Shown: positions 10,307 through 20,772, counted from the first letter of the stretch. The stretch: 64,000 nt of DNA from Streptococcus cristatus ATCC 51100 (GCF_000222765.1 NZ_AFUE01000005.1:186001-250000), one strand, 5' to 3'. Program-made: numbers and translations. The notes: a model not told the origin generated them from the sequence alone.

Positions 10307-11290
10307 ATGCGCGTTACGATTAAAGAAGTAGCGAAACTAGCAGGTGTGTCTCCCTCAACGGTGACACGCGTCGTACAAAACAAGTCAACCATCAGTGATG
10401 AAACAAAAAAACGTGTCCGCGCTGCCATGAAAGAGCTGGACTATCATCCCAATCTCAACGCTAGAAGTCTGGTCAGCCAATCAACCCAAGTCATCGGCCT
10501 AGTGCTGCCCGATGATTCGGATCTTTTTTACCAAAACCCATTCTTCCCAACTGTCTTGCGGGGGATTTCGCGCATCGCATCTGAACATGACTATGCCATT
10601 CAGATTAGCACCGGACAGGACGAAGAGCGTCGTTTAGAAAATATTAAACAAATGATTTTCGGAAAACGCGTCGATGGTTTGATTTTTCTCTATTCTAAGC
10701 CAAACGATCCGCTGGTTGACTTTGCGATTAAAAACCAATTTCCCTTCTTGATTTTAGGGAAAGCAGTGTCACCATTTGTTTCTTTGGTCGATAATGATAA
10801 TATCAAGGCTGGCTACGATGCAACCAAATATTTCCTAGATCAAGGTTATAAAAAAATTGCCTTTCTAGCTGGGAATAAAGAGCTTATCGTATCCCAAGAC
10901 CGCTTTACCGGCTACAAACAAGCCTTGGAAGAAGCAGGCATCCCTCTCGATGAAAACATCGTCAAGTTTTCTTTCGGTTTCCTCTTGGAAGATAGCAGTT
11001 ATAAGATTATGGAAAAGATGCCTATTCAGGAAATTGAAGCCTTTGTGACATCGGATAGTATGGTTGCCGAAGGGGCTCTCCACTATCTCAAAGACATTGA
11101 CTACCGCTTCCCGATTGTCACTTTTGACTCTATCAAGCCACGCATCGACGTGGATGCCTATATTGATATCAACACCCTCGAGTTGGGGAGGGAATCTTTC
11201 CGTACCTTGCTCCAAATCATTAAAGATAATAAGGATGACAAGCATACTTGCTATCGCCAGGTTATCCCCCACAGCATTCTTACTCGTTAG
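10307..11290 (+). CDS. malR: MalR, LacI-family maltose regulon repressor
   Basis: 327 residues. The N-terminal helix-turn-helix (TIKEVAKLAGVSPSTVTRVV, residues 3-22) and the hinge helix around residues 45-60 are typical of LacI/GalR regulators; the rest is the sugar-sensing periplasmic-binding-like domain. AGGAGG precedes the ATG. In pneumococcus MalR binds operators in the malX-malM interval, and matching palindromes are present here at 5563 and 5772. Maltose or maltodextrin is the expected inducer. Confidence 0.92.
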   Translation: MRVTIKEVAKLAGVSPSTVTRVVQNKSTISDETKKRVRAAMKELDYHPNLNARSLVSQSTQVIGLVLPDDSDLFYQNPFFPTVLRGISRIASEHDYAIQISTGQDEERRLENIKQMIFGKRVDGLIFLYSKPNDPLVDFAIKNQFPFLILGKAVSPFVSLVDNDNIKAGYDATKYFLDQGYKKIAFLAGNKELIVSQDRFTGYKQALEEAGIPLDENIVKFSFGFLLEDSSYKIMEKMPIQEIEAFVTSDSMVAEGALHYLKDIDYRFPIVTFDSIKPRIDVDAYIDINTLELGRESFRTLLQIIKDNKDDKHTCYRQVIPHSILTR

Positions 11291-11305
11291 TTAAGGAGAA
11301 ATTTC

Positions 11306-13381
11306 ATGGTTTATCGTATTTTCCAAGCCTACTTAGATGATGAAAATAGCATCACTATCGAATTGGAAAAATCCTTTGACGCTTATTCTATCCACTTTAC
11401 TCTAGAGGACAAGCATAGCTCTAGTCCTTTGACTATCAAAAAAATTGAGAATCAAGAACATCAGATTGTCTACACCCTTTCAGTCAATGACCCGATTGAT
11501 TTGACTGAATCCTACACAGTCTATGATCAGGATCGCAATCACACCATTCTCCAGTATCGTCACATTGTCCAAAAGCCAGTTTTTGATGAATTATTTAGCT
11601 ACCAGGGAAGAGACTTGGGAGCTAGCTATAGCCCTCAGGCAACAGATTTCAAACTGTGGGCGCCTATTTCAGAAAAAGTCTTGCTGCATCTGGAAGAGCA
11701 AATTATTCCTCTCCAAAGGCAAGATAGGGGCGTCTGGCATACGCAGGTCCTTGGGGACTTAGAAGGCAAGGCCTACTACTATATCCATAAGGTGAACGGA
11801 AAATGGGTAGAAGTACATGACCCCTACGCCCTCTCTTCAGATGCCAACTCTGGTCATAGTTATGTCATTGATCGCAAAAAGATTAGCAAACCTATTCATC
11901 GGGCTGCCAGCCAAGTAAAACCAACAGAAGCCGTTATCTATGAAATGAGCGTGCGTGATTTCTCCATGCAAAAGGAAGCTGGTTTTTCACAACCTGGTAA
12001 ATTTGCTTCTCTGTCCGAATCTCCAACCGTACACGGCCACACTTTTGGTCTAAAATACTTGCAGGATTTAGGCATTACACACGTTCAGCTTATGCCAGTC
12101 TATGACTTTGGCAGTGTTGACGAAAAACACCCCGAGCTCGTTTATAATTGGGGCTATGATCCCGTCCAGTATAATGTTCCTGAAGGTAGCTTGTCAAGCG
12201 ACCCACACAATCCCTATAGCCGTATCTTTGAACTACAAGACGCGATTACAGCTTATCACCAGGCTGATATGAGCGTTATCATGGATGTCGTCTACAATCA
12301 CGTCTATGAGGCAGATGCCTATGCTTTTGAGAAGATTGTGCCAGGCTACTTCTATCGTCTCGATGAGCAAGGCCTACGGACAAATGGCACCTTCTGCGGA
12401 AATGATGTAGCCAGCGAAAAAGCTATGGTGCGCCATTATATCCAACAATCCGTCCAGCAATGGGTTAGCCTCTACGGCTTTGACGGTTTCCGCTTTGACT
12501 TGATGGGCATTCTCGACATAACCACCATGAAGCAAATCGCTGAGGAACTAAAAGCCATTTATCCCAACATCTACCTTTACGGAGAAGGTTGGCAGATGCC
12601 TACCGGTCTTGATAGCGACCTTCTAGCTCATCAGTTCAACGCTGAACAACTACCTGAGTATGGATTCTTCAGCGATCATTTCCGTGATACGATCAAGCAA
12701 ACCATCGTCCAAGGTAGCCGACTGGACAAAGAGCATGCGACCAGCTGGCTAGAAAATGTCCTGACAGCCAATGTCGGCCTGACAGGAGAGCAACATTTCC
12801 TAGCGCCTCATCAGGCGATCAACTATGTAGAATGCCATGACAATGCAACGGTGTTTGATTATTTTGATATTCAAAATCCAAATATCAGCCTCCGTCAGCG
12901 CCTAGCTAACTCTCGTCTAGCACTGCACATCGTTCTCTTAGCACAAGGGGTGCCTTTCCTCCACAGCGGGCAGGAATTTTATCGGACCAAGAATCTGATT
13001 GACAACACCTACAACCTGCCTGATGATATCAACAAGCTAGACTGGCTGCGCTCACTTCACTACACTGAAGACATTGAATTTTTGAAGCAACTCATTGCCT
13101 TTAGAAAGGCTCATCCGCTTCTGACTCTGACAACTAGCTCTGCTATTCGAAAAGCTTGTCAGGTCAAATGGCTCAGCCCTAGCCTCGTTGAATATAAGAT
13201 TCAAAAAGATAAACAAGCGCTGACCATCTTGATTAACTTTGGTACTGAAGCAGCGACTTATGAAAATAAAATGAAGCAAAGCATCCACCTTCAGTATCCG
13301 CACATTAACGCTAAAAAACCAATCGCCCCGCTAGCAGACTCTTATACAGTTCCTGCTAAGCAAGTCTTGGTTTTGAAATAA
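11306..13381 (+). CDS. pulA: Intracellular type I pullulanase (GH13)
   Basis: 691 residues, no signal peptide. It cleaves alpha-1,6 branches in imported maltodextrin or glycogen so that MalP and MalQ can finish degradation. An N-terminal beta-sandwich domain (about residues 90-180) is followed by the type I signature YNWGYDP (about 279) and the GH13 regions DVVYNHV (about 327), DGFRFDLMG with the nucleophile Asp (near 397), YGEGW with the acid/base Glu (near 426) and VECHDN (near 510). AAGGAG precedes the ATG, 15 bases after malR. Surface-anchored SpuA-type enzymes are about twice as long, so this is the cytoplasmic form. Confidence 0.9.
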   Translation: MVYRIFQAYLDDENSITIELEKSFDAYSIHFTLEDKHSSSPLTIKKIENQEHQIVYTLSVNDPIDLTESYTVYDQDRNHTILQYRHIVQKPVFDELFSYQGRDLGASYSPQATDFKLWAPISEKVLLHLEEQIIPLQRQDRGVWHTQVLGDLEGKAYYYIHKVNGKWVEVHDPYALSSDANSGHSYVIDRKKISKPIHRAASQVKPTEAVIYEMSVRDFSMQKEAGFSQPGKFASLSESPTVHGHTFGLKYLQDLGITHVQLMPVYDFGSVDEKHPELVYNWGYDPVQYNVPEGSLSSDPHNPYSRIFELQDAITAYHQADMSVIMDVVYNHVYEADAYAFEKIVPGYFYRLDEQGLRTNGTFCGNDVASEKAMVRHYIQQSVQQWVSLYGFDGFRFDLMGILDITTMKQIAEELKAIYPNIYLYGEGWQMPTGLDSDLLAHQFNAEQLPEYGFFSDHFRDTIKQTIVQGSRLDKEHATSWLENVLTANVGLTGEQHFLAPHQAINYVECHDNATVFDYFDIQNPNISLRQRLANSRLALHIVLLAQGVPFLHSGQEFYRTKNLIDNTYNLPDDINKLDWLRSLHYTEDIEFLKQLIAFRKAHPLLTLTTSSAIRKACQVKWLSPSLVEYKIQKDKQALTILINFGTEAATYENKMKQSIHLQYPHINAKKPIAPLADSYTVPAKQVLVLK

Positions 13382-13400
13382 AGCAACAACTATAAAAAAA

Positions 13401-13451
13401 GAACAGGTTCATTTTGGATGGGAAAACATCCAGCTGAACTTGTTCCTTTTT
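13401..13451 (+). terminator. Terminator of the malX-pulA gene string
   Basis: GAACAGGTTCA and TGAACTTGTTC pair (with G-U) around an ATGG...CCAT inner region, followed by CCTTTTTT. An A run on the left makes it potentially bidirectional. Confidence 0.8.
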
Positions 13452-13511
13452 TATGTATAAATGGAAGCATTGCGTTTGAGTAAGATCCACTAGCAATGTC
13501 GATAATCGAGA

Positions 13512-14447
13512 CTACTCTTCTACAAATCTTCCTAAAATATGTACGTTGTCAGATACGGATACAAAGGCGGTCGGATCCGTCTGTTTCATGATGTACTTAA
13601 ATTCGCTAAACTCGGCACGGGTAATGACTGTAATCAGTACCGCCTTTTGCTCGTGATTGTAAGTTCCCTCCGCTCCATTGATAATGGTCGCACCGCGGTG
13701 GAGTTTGTGGTGAATCTTGTTAATTACCTCTTCAGGATGACTAGTGATAATCATGGCCTGCATCCGCTTTTGCTTGGTAAAAACAGCGTCCGTTACACGG
13801 CTAGATACAAAGATGGTAATCATTGAGTAGAGAGCGTATTCCCATCCGAAGGTCAGACCAGCAATCAGCATAATAATCCCATTGACAATCAGGGAGATAC
13901 TGCCTACATTACGGCCTGTTTTCTTGCGAATGGTTAGACTAACAATATCTGTCCCTCCACTTGAAATGCTTGACTTGAGGGCAAAGCCGATCCCTGTCCC
14001 CATGACAACTCCCCCGAACAAGGCATTGATAATGGGATTAGTCGTCAATGTCACTTCTGGAACAAAATGGATAAAAAGCGAGCTCATCGAAACAGTGATA
14101 AAAGTAAAAACAGTAAATTTATGCCCGATTTGGTACCAAGCCAAAATCATCAGTGGAATATTGATCGCATAAAAAGTAATGGAAACTGGAATGGTAAAGC
14201 CGATAAAGCGACCACTCAAAGCCGAGACAATCTGCGCCAAACCTGTTGCACCACTTGAGTAGACATGACCCGGCTGAAAGAAGAAATTGACCGCTACTGC
14301 TGAGAGAAAGCCGTATACCAGAGAGGCTGAAAATTTCTCATCATATTTTTCACGCGAAATACTTTTCAGAACTTCTAGCAACTTGACATGATAGGCAAAG
14401 CGATGAAGATAATAGCGAAAAAGTTTCCGCAAACTAGTCTTTTTCAT
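13512..14447 (-). CDS. YitT-family membrane protein with DUF2179 domain
   Basis: 311 residues. Five or six membrane helices (about residues 40-220, with the repeated GxxxGxG features of Yit[34 protein letters not shown]) precede a cytoplasmic C-terminal DUF2179 domain (from about 225). Transport function is suspected but unproven for this family. Its start overlaps the end of aspS by 14 bases, so it is translationally coupled to aspS. Confidence 0.85.
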   Translation of the reverse strand: MKKTSLRKLFRYYLHRFAYHVKLLEVLKSISREKYDEKFSASLVYGFLSAVAVNFFFQPGHVYSSGATGLAQIVSALSGRFIGFTIPVSITFYAINIPLMILAWYQIGHKFTVFTFITVSMSSLFIHFVPEVTLTTNPIINALFGGVVMGTGIGFALKSSISSGGTDIVSLTIRKKTGRNVGSISLIVNGIIMLIAGLTFGWEYALYSMITIFVSSRVTDAVFTKQKRMQAMIITSHPEEVINKIHHKLHRGATIINGAEGTYNHEQKAVLITVITRAEFSEFKYIMKQTDPTAFVSVSDNVHILGRFVEE

Positions 14448-16188
14448 GTGATTCTACTTGTAAACTTAATTCCTCTAATTGTGCAGGAGCAACCAAGCTT
14501 GGTGCTTGCGTCATTGGGTCAGAAGCCTTGTTATTCTTAGGAAAAGCAATGACTTCACGGATATTTTCTTCACCAGCCAAAAGCATGACGAAGCGATCCA
14601 GACCCAAAGCCAGACCTCCATGTGGTGGGAAACCATAATCCATGGCCTCTAGAAGGAAGCCGAACTGGTCTTGCGCTTCTTCAGCTGAAAAGCCTAAAGC
14701 CTTAAACATACGTTCCTGCAGATCTTTTTGGTTGATCCGTAGGCTACCACCACCTAGTTCATAGCCATTGAGTACGATATCATAGGCAACTGCACGAACC
14801 TTGCTCAGGTCTCCTTCTAACTCCTGCTCAGAATCTCTTTGAGGCAGAGTGAATGGATGGTGAGCACTCATATAGCGGCCTTCTTCTTCAGACCACTCAA
14901 ACATTGGCCAATCTACTACCCACAAGTAGTTAAACTTAGCAGGGTCAATCAAACCTAATTCCTTACCTAAACGGACACGAAGAGCGCCTAGAGCTGCGTT
15001 GGCAACATCCAAGGTATCTGCCACAAAGAGAACCAAGTCGTTTTCTTCTAATTGTAAAGCAGTTGTCAACTCACTTGACAGGTCTGTCAAGAACTTAGCA
15101 ACAGGACCAGTCAGCTCTCCACCAGCAAGTTTGATCCAAGCAAGTCCCTTGGCTCCATGCTGCTTAGCTTGCTCTGTCAGCTTATCAATATCTTTACGCG
15201 AGTATTTGTCGGCCGCATTCTTAACCACAATCGCCTTGACAGCTGGTGCCTCGGAAAAGACCTTAAAGTCAACGTCCTTGACAAGCTCTGTCAAGTCCTG
15301 TAATAACATGTCAAAGCGAGTATCTGGCTTGTCGCTACCATAGAGAGCCATGGCATCGTCATATTTCATCCGTGGGAAAGGCAAGGTCACTTCAATTCCC
15401 TTGGTTTCCTTCATGACACGGGCAATCAAGCCTTCTGTGATGTCTTGGATTTCTTGCTCAGATAGGAAGGAAGTTTCCAAGTCCACCTGTGTAAACTCTG
15501 GTTGACGGTCTCCACGTAAGTCCTCGTCTCGGAAACACTTGACAATCTGGTAATAACGGTCAAAGCCAGCATTCATCAACAGCTGCTTGGTAATCTGTGG
15601 ACTTTGAGGCAGGGCATAGAAATGACCTTGGTTGACACGGCTCGGTACCAAATAGTCACGCGCTCCTTCAGGCGTTGACTTGGTCAAAAATGGTGTCTCT
15701 ACATCGATAAACTCCAGCTCATCCAAATAATTGCGGATGGAATGAGTCACTTTGGCACGCAACTTAAGATTTTCTAGCATTTCTGGGCGACGCAGATCCA
15801 AATAACGGTAGCGCAAGCGCGTATCGTCATTGGCTTCAATCCCGTCCTTAATCTCAAAAGGAGTCGTTTTAGCAGTATTCAGTACTATCAGACTGTCCAC
15901 GTGAAGCTCTACACTTCCTGTAGCCAGCTTGTCATTGACCTGCTCACGCGCGGCTACCTTACCAGTCACTTCAATGACAAACTCGCTGCGCAGGCTCTCA
16001 GCTGTCTTCATGACCTCATCTGAAACACTCTCAGGATTAATAACTAGCTGCATAATGCCTTCGCGGTCACGCAGATCAATAAAAATCAAGCCTCCCAAAT
16101 CGCGACGGCGGGCAACCCAACCTTTCAAAGTAATTTCCTGACCGACATGCTCACTACGAACACGTCCCGCATACATTGAACGTTTCAT
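14434..16188 (-). CDS. aspS: Aspartyl-tRNA synthetase
   Basis: 584 residues, the normal bacterial length. The N-terminal OB fold (about residues 1-105) contacts the anticodon; the class II catalytic core carries motif 2 ([18 protein letters not shown], near 216-235) and motif 3 ([13 protein letters not shown], near 525-540), with the bacterial GAD insert between (about 310-420). The ATG at 16188 follows GGAGAGTAAAG. Only this housekeeping gene separates the yitT gene from the accessory island to the right. Confidence 0.97.
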   Translation of the reverse strand: MKRSMYAGRVRSEHVGQEITLKGWVARRRDLGGLIFIDLRDREGIMQLVINPESVSDEVMKTAESLRSEFVIEVTGKVAAREQVNDKLATGSVELHVDSLIVLNTAKTTPFEIKDGIEANDDTRLRYRYLDLRRPEMLENLKLRAKVTHSIRNYLDELEFIDVETPFLTKSTPEGARDYLVPSRVNQGHFYALPQSPQITKQLLMNAGFDRYYQIVKCFRDEDLRGDRQPEFTQVDLETSFLSEQEIQDITEGLIARVMKETKGIEVTLPFPRMKYDDAMALYGSDKPDTRFDMLLQDLTELVKDVDFKVFSEAPAVKAIVVKNAADKYSRKDIDKLTEQAKQHGAKGLAWIKLAGGELTGPVAKFLTDLSSELTTALQLEENDLVLFVADTLDVANAALGALRVRLGKELGLIDPAKFNYLWVVDWPMFEWSEEEGRYMSAHHPFTLPQRDSEQELEGDLSKVRAVAYDIVLNGYELGGGSLRINQKDLQERMFKALGFSAEEAQDQFGFLLEAMDYGFPPHGGLALGLDRFVMLLAGEENIREVIAFPKNNKASDPMTQAPSLVAPAQLEELSLQVESHEKD

Positions 16189-16312
16189 CTTTACTCTCCA
16201 AAATTTTAATTCTGTTACTATTTTACCACAAAGAGCCTAGGAAAGCCCCCCTACCTGTCCTTTTTCTGAAAAAAATTAAAAGTCTTTATTTCCAGTGCCT
16301 CTTTTATAAAAA

Positions 16313-16339
16313 AGGTCTAGAGGCAATATCCCCAGACCT
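16313..16339 (-). terminator. Terminator after the small membrane protein gene
   Basis: AGGTCT and AGACCT form a stem with T-rich sequence following in the minus direction. The same CAGGTCTGGGG theme recurs in the terminator at 25771-25796, at the other end of the accessory island. Confidence 0.7.
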
Positions 16340-16355
16340 GCTAATGCCATATAGA

Positions 16356-16565
16356 TTATTCCTTTTTCTTCCCATCCTCATAAAGACTAGGAGCCAGCGT
16401 TTTTGTCACCATGGCTGTCAAGAAGCGAAAGGCTCCAGCTGCCAGACCAAAAATCGGCGCCAAAGCACGGAAGAAAAAATCCCCTCGCATAAAATAACAG
16501 AGCAGACCCGTTATCACAAACAAGGCCACTCCCTGCACCACAACCACTAATAATATTTTCTTCAT
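16356..16565 (-). CDS. Small two-helix membrane protein
   Basis: 69 residues, two hydrophobic helices (about residues 3-25 and 33-55) and a charged tail (YEDGKKKE). Two adjacent ATGs exist; the second (16565) is better placed relative to GAGGGA. It has its own terminator and lies upstream of aspS. I do not recognise the family; its size and conserved-looking position suggest a core-genome hypothetical protein. Confidence 0.55.
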   Translation of the reverse strand: MKKILLVVVVQGVALFVITGLLCYFMRGDFFFRALAPIFGLAAGAFRFLTAMVTKTLAPSLYEDGKKKE

Positions 16566-16831
16566 CATTCCCTCGACTTTCTATAGACTATTATAGCATA
16601 AGGGGGGAATGAGTAGAGAAAATTTTATCTTTTTAGAATATAGAAATATAATAAGATTTCTACAAAATAAACAGTGTTCTTATTATCATCTAATTGACAG
16701 ATTGACGAGCAAAAAAATCTGAATAATGGAGATAAAAGAGAAGGCAACTGTCTCCTCTATAATTACTCTACTCTTGTACTAAACAAAGAGACCCAAAAGT
16801 TAGATTTTTTGTCTAACTTTTGGAATGCCTC
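16566..16831. other. Intergenic AT-rich stretch with one strong hairpin
   Basis: No gene is visible. A perfect 12-bp stem, CCAAAAGTTAGA (16793-16804) with TCTAACTTTTGG (16812-16823), lies just past the last gene of the accessory island on the minus strand and is its likely transcription end, although only a weak T run follows. The remainder is AT-rich and marks the left boundary of the island. Confidence 0.55.
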
Positions 16832-17629
16832 TCACTCTGTCATACTATTTTGGCTTTTTTTATATTCTTTCGACTTTTCACCATACCAATCTTTAACTGA
16901 GTAGCCGAATTGTTTTCGATATTGTTCAGAATATTTAAAAAGATAATAGCCTCTCAGAAGGTCAATAGAAAAGACATATACAGCAAATAAAAGAATCGCA
17001 GGCACAAAAGGTGTGACAATAGCATTGATTGCCCCCCTAGTATCACTTCCTGTCGAACGATCAAATAGTGCTAAAAAAGCAGTAATTCCCGTTCCCCCTA
17101 TAAAAATGAGGCCATCAGAGACTTTCTCTGTAAACAAAGCTGATAAAGGAACAAATGGTTCTCTTTTTTCTACCGATTCTCTTATTTTTCTAGGAACGGT
17201 TCTCATGAGATAATAGCAGACAATTACAAACAGAAATCCCGATAGAATTCCTAGAAGATTTCTTCGTGAAGCTATTGATAAAGTTAAACAAATTTCCATT
17301 ATGAATATTAACAAAAGCATATAACAAAAAGTTATATATTTTAAAATCATTGGATTGTTTCTATATTTTATAGAAGAAATAATATAAACGATATAAAACA
17401 TAAGAAACATAATAATTAAAGGTAAATTGAACCAACTAAAATTTTGTGTAGAATATATAGTATCACCGCTTAATAGTACAGGAACTACTAAAGATAAAAC
17501 ATATAGCAAGATTGAAAACAATGCAAATCCTATAAATCTTTTATAACTCCCTTTAGTCTTTACCTTATTTATAATATCTTCATTAACAAAAGATTGACTT
17601 TCTTCAAATGTATAATTGAATAATCTCAT
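16832..17629 (-). CDS. Polytopic membrane protein of the accessory island
   Basis: 265 residues with about six hydrophobic helices (near 30-50, 60-85, 92-120, 125-145, 165-190 and 205-225) and charged ends. GGAGG lies 6 bases before the ATG. It follows a second membrane protein gene by 39 bases. No enzymatic motif or known family is evident. In polymorphic-toxin islands membrane proteins of this kind are often immunity proteins against membrane-acting toxins, but that role is inference from position only. Confidence 0.6.
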   Translation of the reverse strand: MRLFNYTFEESQSFVNEDIINKVKTKGSYKRFIGFALFSILLYVLSLVVPVLLSGDTIYSTQNFSWFNLPLIIMFLMFYIVYIISSIKYRNNPMILKYITFCYMLLLIFIMEICLTLSIASRRNLLGILSGFLFVIVCYYLMRTVPRKIRESVEKREPFVPLSALFTEKVSDGLIFIGGTGITAFLALFDRSTGSDTRGAINAIVTPFVPAILLFAVYVFSIDLLRGYYLFKYSEQYRKQFGYSVKDWYGEKSKEYKKSQNSMTE

Positions 17630-17668
17630 TTATATCCTCCATTATCCAAACCATCCTAGGGAGTGTTT

Positions 17669-18400
17669 TTAAGCTAATTCATCACTATCAGGGTGCTTTT
17701 TTACATAAATAGCTGCATAAACTGCATCTACCATGACAGCTGGCAGGGTCAAGGTCAATAAAATTCCCAATAAAACACCAAAAGCAATCTGAATATAGCC
17801 TGTTAGGAGGGAGGGAATGATTGTTGCCCCAGCGAAAGCTATAGCAAAATTATTCCACCATGTTTTCTTTCTATCTCCCTCTTTTACTTGATTAAAAGCC
17901 CAGACTTTTCCTTGATTCTTTGGAATATAGTACCAAGCATAGAGGCCACAAGCAAAGATAAAAAGAAATAACATAAAGATAACATAAAATGGAGTGAGAG
18001 GGGATTGATATATTCCCTCTATACTATTTGAATCTCCTATTGTTATAAACATCAACATTCCTATAAAATCGGTCCAAACTAATGTAGTCCAAGTAAGCAA
18101 AGCAATCATAATGTAGGTTAAAAATTTAAATCGATTGATCAGCAACTTAGAAAAACCAAACAACATACTTACCACATTAAGAATCACGCAAGTCAAAAAT
18201 AGAACTTTAATCCATCCCTGACGACTTCCTGTTTCACCTATAAGGGCCCAGTAAAAGAAAAATGAGCAAAATGGTAAATTTATCCATGGATAAATCTTAA
18301 TGTATCCTAAACTGACGCCATTTGTAATCAAAGGACCATGGTATCTTTCTTTTTCTATATCAGTAATCTTCGCTTTATTTTTTCTATTTTTCTTTGCCAC
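17669..18400 (-). CDS. Polytopic membrane protein of the accessory island
   Basis: 243 residues. A Lys/Asn-rich cytoplasmic start (MAKKNRKNKAKI) is followed by about six membrane helices. Translation appears to start at a GTG (18400) with AGGAGG 12 bases upstream, an unusually long spacing, so the start is uncertain. It ends with a hydrophilic tail (KKHPDSDELA). Not recognised; it shares no clear similarity with its downstream neighbour. Confidence 0.55.
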   Translation of the reverse strand: MAKKNRKNKAKITDIEKERYHGPLITNGVSLGYIKIYPWINLPFCSFFFYWALIGETGSRQGWIKVLFLTCVILNVVSMLFGFSKLLINRFKFLTYIMIALLTWTTLVWTDFIGMLMFITIGDSNSIEGIYQSPLTPFYVIFMLFLFIFACGLYAWYYIPKNQGKVWAFNQVKEGDRKKTWWNNFAIAFAGATIIPSLLTGYIQIAFGVLLGILLTLTLPAVMVDAVYAAIYVKKHPDSDELA

Positions 18401-18553
18401 TAACTAAACCACCCTCCTATTGTTTTTATTAAGGCATCCTTAGATGCTATTACAGAAAGCTCTATCAAACTGGAGCTCTTCTTTTCTACCACTCATGCCT
18501 CAAAGCTTGCTTCACACTTTATACATGCTCTGGTAATATTCGTTTTTGTCCCA

Positions 18554-19612
18554 TCATTCTTCCCCCGTACTGGATTTATAATATTGTAAAAACTCTTCTT
18601 CGCTTTGAACCAGATGCTCCTGTCCATCTTTCGAACTAGCTGCTGGAATGGTGATATCCTTAAAAATATTTGTACCCTCTGGAAGGACTAGCTTTAAGAG
18701 AGAGATTTCAAAATGAACATCTTCTTTTCCGAGGAAATATAATTCAGATAACAACCCTTTACTCAATATATCAAATACCTTTGGATATTTGCTTGCCAAA
18801 GACATGTGTTGGGATTTTTCTACTGGTTTTTTAAAGCTGAAGTTAGATGAATCAAAAGTAAAATTTTGGCTTGAAAGTCCATCATTTTGATTGATTATAT
18901 CTTCAAAATCGTCTCTATTTTTTATTGTATTTTGAGAAACATCATAAAACTCTTTGCCTGACTTTCCAGATGGTGTTTCAGATAAAATTTTTCCACTCGT
19001 CAAATCAATTATACCTATAAAAGTTTTAGCACTTGGTTCACTATTCACAGCCATTTTTATGGGTAAATAATCTTTTTCATTCTCAGATTGTAATAATTTT
19101 GATGATTCAGCAACTCCAATTGGAATATAATCCTTATTATATTCTCTCACCATCTTAAATACATCATAGGTTTTTTGTTTGATTGTCCCATCTTTCGTAT
19201 CATAGACGTCTAACAACCAGTACTCTCCCTGCTCTGGAATATTACTTTTCAAATATGGCACCGCGTCTTCTTCAAGGATCCAATACTTATACGTAGCTGA
19301 TTTTAATTTGTAACTCTGGCGAACAATAAAACGTTCACCATTGGTCGCTGTTTGACGATTGTTTACATTGATACGTGAATCATATTTTTTAGCTTCTTCT
19401 GCTTCCTTTAACCCCGCATCATTATTCCAATCAATCGCTACTGCCTTGTTGTCATCCATGAATTCATAACTTGCAATTTTTGCCCTTGGACTCCACATAA
19501 CAAACTGAGTAAGTTCATGCCTACGATATGCCTGATAAGCAAAGTATAGGCCTATGATAGTGAGTGCAAGAAGTATGACTTGAACTAATTTTGATTTTAT
19601 CAGTCTTTTCAT
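18554..19612 (-). CDS. Membrane-anchored extracellular protein, paralogue 2
   Basis: 352 residues. An N-terminal signal anchor (about residues 8-25) is followed by a soluble, presumably extracytoplasmic domain. It is a paralogue of the gene upstream: shared features are EYW..DVYDTKDG (about residues 130-145), DLTSGKI and the C-terminal block LPEGTNIFKDITIPAASS through FLQYYKSST, which is almost identical in both. The ATG overlaps the stop of the upstream paralogue by 4 bases (ATGA), so the two are translationally coupled. Function unknown. Confidence 0.65.
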   Translation of the reverse strand: MKRLIKSKLVQVILLALTIIGLYFAYQAYRRHELTQFVMWSPRAKIASYEFMDDNKAVAIDWNNDAGLKEAEEAKKYDSRINVNNRQTATNGERFIVRQSYKLKSATYKYWILEEDAVPYLKSNIPEQGEYWLLDVYDTKDGTIKQKTYDVFKMVREYNKDYIPIGVAESSKLLQSENEKDYLPIKMAVNSEPSAKTFIGIIDLTSGKILSETPSGKSGKEFYDVSQNTIKNRDDFEDIINQNDGLSSQNFTFDSSNFSFKKPVEKSQHMSLASKYPKVFDILSKGLLSELYFLGKEDVHFEISLLKLVLPEGTNIFKDITIPAASSKDGQEHLVQSEEEFLQYYKSSTGEE

Positions 19613-20637
19613 TCTTCCTCCGTACTGGATTTATAATATTGTAAGAACTCTTCTTCGCTTTGAATCAGATGCTCCTGTCCATCTTTTGAACTAGCCGCTG
19701 GAATGGTGATATCCTTAAAGATATTCGTACCCTCTGGGAAAACGAGTTTTATCATATCTATGGACGTTTGCAAATCATCATCAGATGCAAGTTTATATAT
19801 ATAGCTTGTTTCAGGATTTTTAGAAATTATTTCCATAGATTTCGGGTATTTTCTATTTAAGAGCCAGTGTTTTGTATTATCTCCAAGTTTCCAAAAATGA
19901 ATATCATTATCGCTAACATAAAAATCATGATCCTCAAATAGCTGTGAAAAGGAATCTATCGAACCAAGTCCAATTTTAGGCGAACTCTTTTTTTGATTGT
20001 TCGGGTCAATATCTACAATCTTTCCTGTCTCTAAGTCTATCAATCTCTTAAGTAATTTGGATTCGTCTCTGACGTCAGTGATGGTATCTTCTTTTTTCCG
20101 TAAAGAAATCGTTAGATATTCCTTACCATCTATACTGTCTATCGAATACTTATTTAATATAAAAGCAGGATAATAGTTCTCATTATAATTTCTAGTGATC
20201 TCAAATACATCCAACACTTTCTTGTCTAATTTTTCATCCTTAGTGTCATAGACATTTATTCTCCAATATTCCCCCTTATCTGGATAATTTTGTTCTAGAA
20301 TAGGAAAATCATCTCGCACTGCATTCCAGGCAGATTTTGCTTTTAATCGCGCCGCATAGGAAACAAGGAAACGACTACCAGCTATTCGCCCTGGAGAGCC
20401 AAATTTAGGTTTTTTATCAAGAACACTTACTTGTTGATTGACTTCCTTTTTACTGTGCCAATCAACTGTGATAATTTTCCCATTTTCAATAAATTCATAA
20501 TCCGTAATTTCTGTATCTACAATCCAATATTCATATTTAGATAAGTCTTGTTTTTCAAACTCTCGAATACCAAATACAACAAGGCTACATACACCAATTA
20601 AAATTAGAAAGATAACACCAATTTTTTTAGCTTTCAA
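19609..20637 (-). CDS. Membrane-anchored extracellular protein, paralogue 1
   Basis: 342 residues, with an N-terminal hydrophobic anchor (about residues 5-23) and the same plan as its downstream paralogue. The start is a TTG at 20637 with GGAGAA about 9 bases upstream; the nearby ATG runs into a stop after three codons. The body differs considerably from paralogue 2 (perhaps 25-30% identical by eye), yet the last 45 residues are almost identical, pointing to recent gene conversion or selection on the tail. Not a family I recognise. Confidence 0.65.
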   Translation of the reverse strand: MKAKKIGVIFLILIGVCSLVVFGIREFEKQDLSKYEYWIVDTEITDYEFIENGKIITVDWHSKKEVNQQVSVLDKKPKFGSPGRIAGSRFLVSYAARLKAKSAWNAVRDDFPILEQNYPDKGEYWRINVYDTKDEKLDKKVLDVFEITRNYNENYYPAFILNKYSIDSIDGKEYLTISLRKKEDTITDVRDESKLLKRLIDLETGKIVDIDPNNQKKSSPKIGLGSIDSFSQLFEDHDFYVSDNDIHFWKLGDNTKHWLLNRKYPKSMEIISKNPETSYIYKLASDDDLQTSIDMIKLVFPEGTNIFKDITIPAASSKDGQEHLIQSEEEFLQYYKSSTEEE

Positions 20638-20750
20638 TTGCCCATTCTCCTATCATTAGACTAGTCGTCCATCTACCTTGTCCCATTATACCATATTGAA
20701 TATTAAACATTGAGCGCCGATGGGAGGATAAGGTCTGTCGCAAACAAAAA

Positions 20751-20772
20751 AGAGAAGATGCTCGTCTCCTCT
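20751..20772 (-). terminator. Terminator after DUF6572 gene A
   Basis: AGAGAAGA and TCTCCTCT form a G-U-containing stem followed on the minus strand by TTTTTTG. Similar hairpins follow the other two DUF6572 genes at 22085 and 25036. Confidence 0.7.

Noticed and set aside
16189-16355. Search for tRNA genes near aspS and elsewhere
   Set aside because: No cloverleaf with conserved GTTCRANNC and acceptor pairing was found in the gaps examined.
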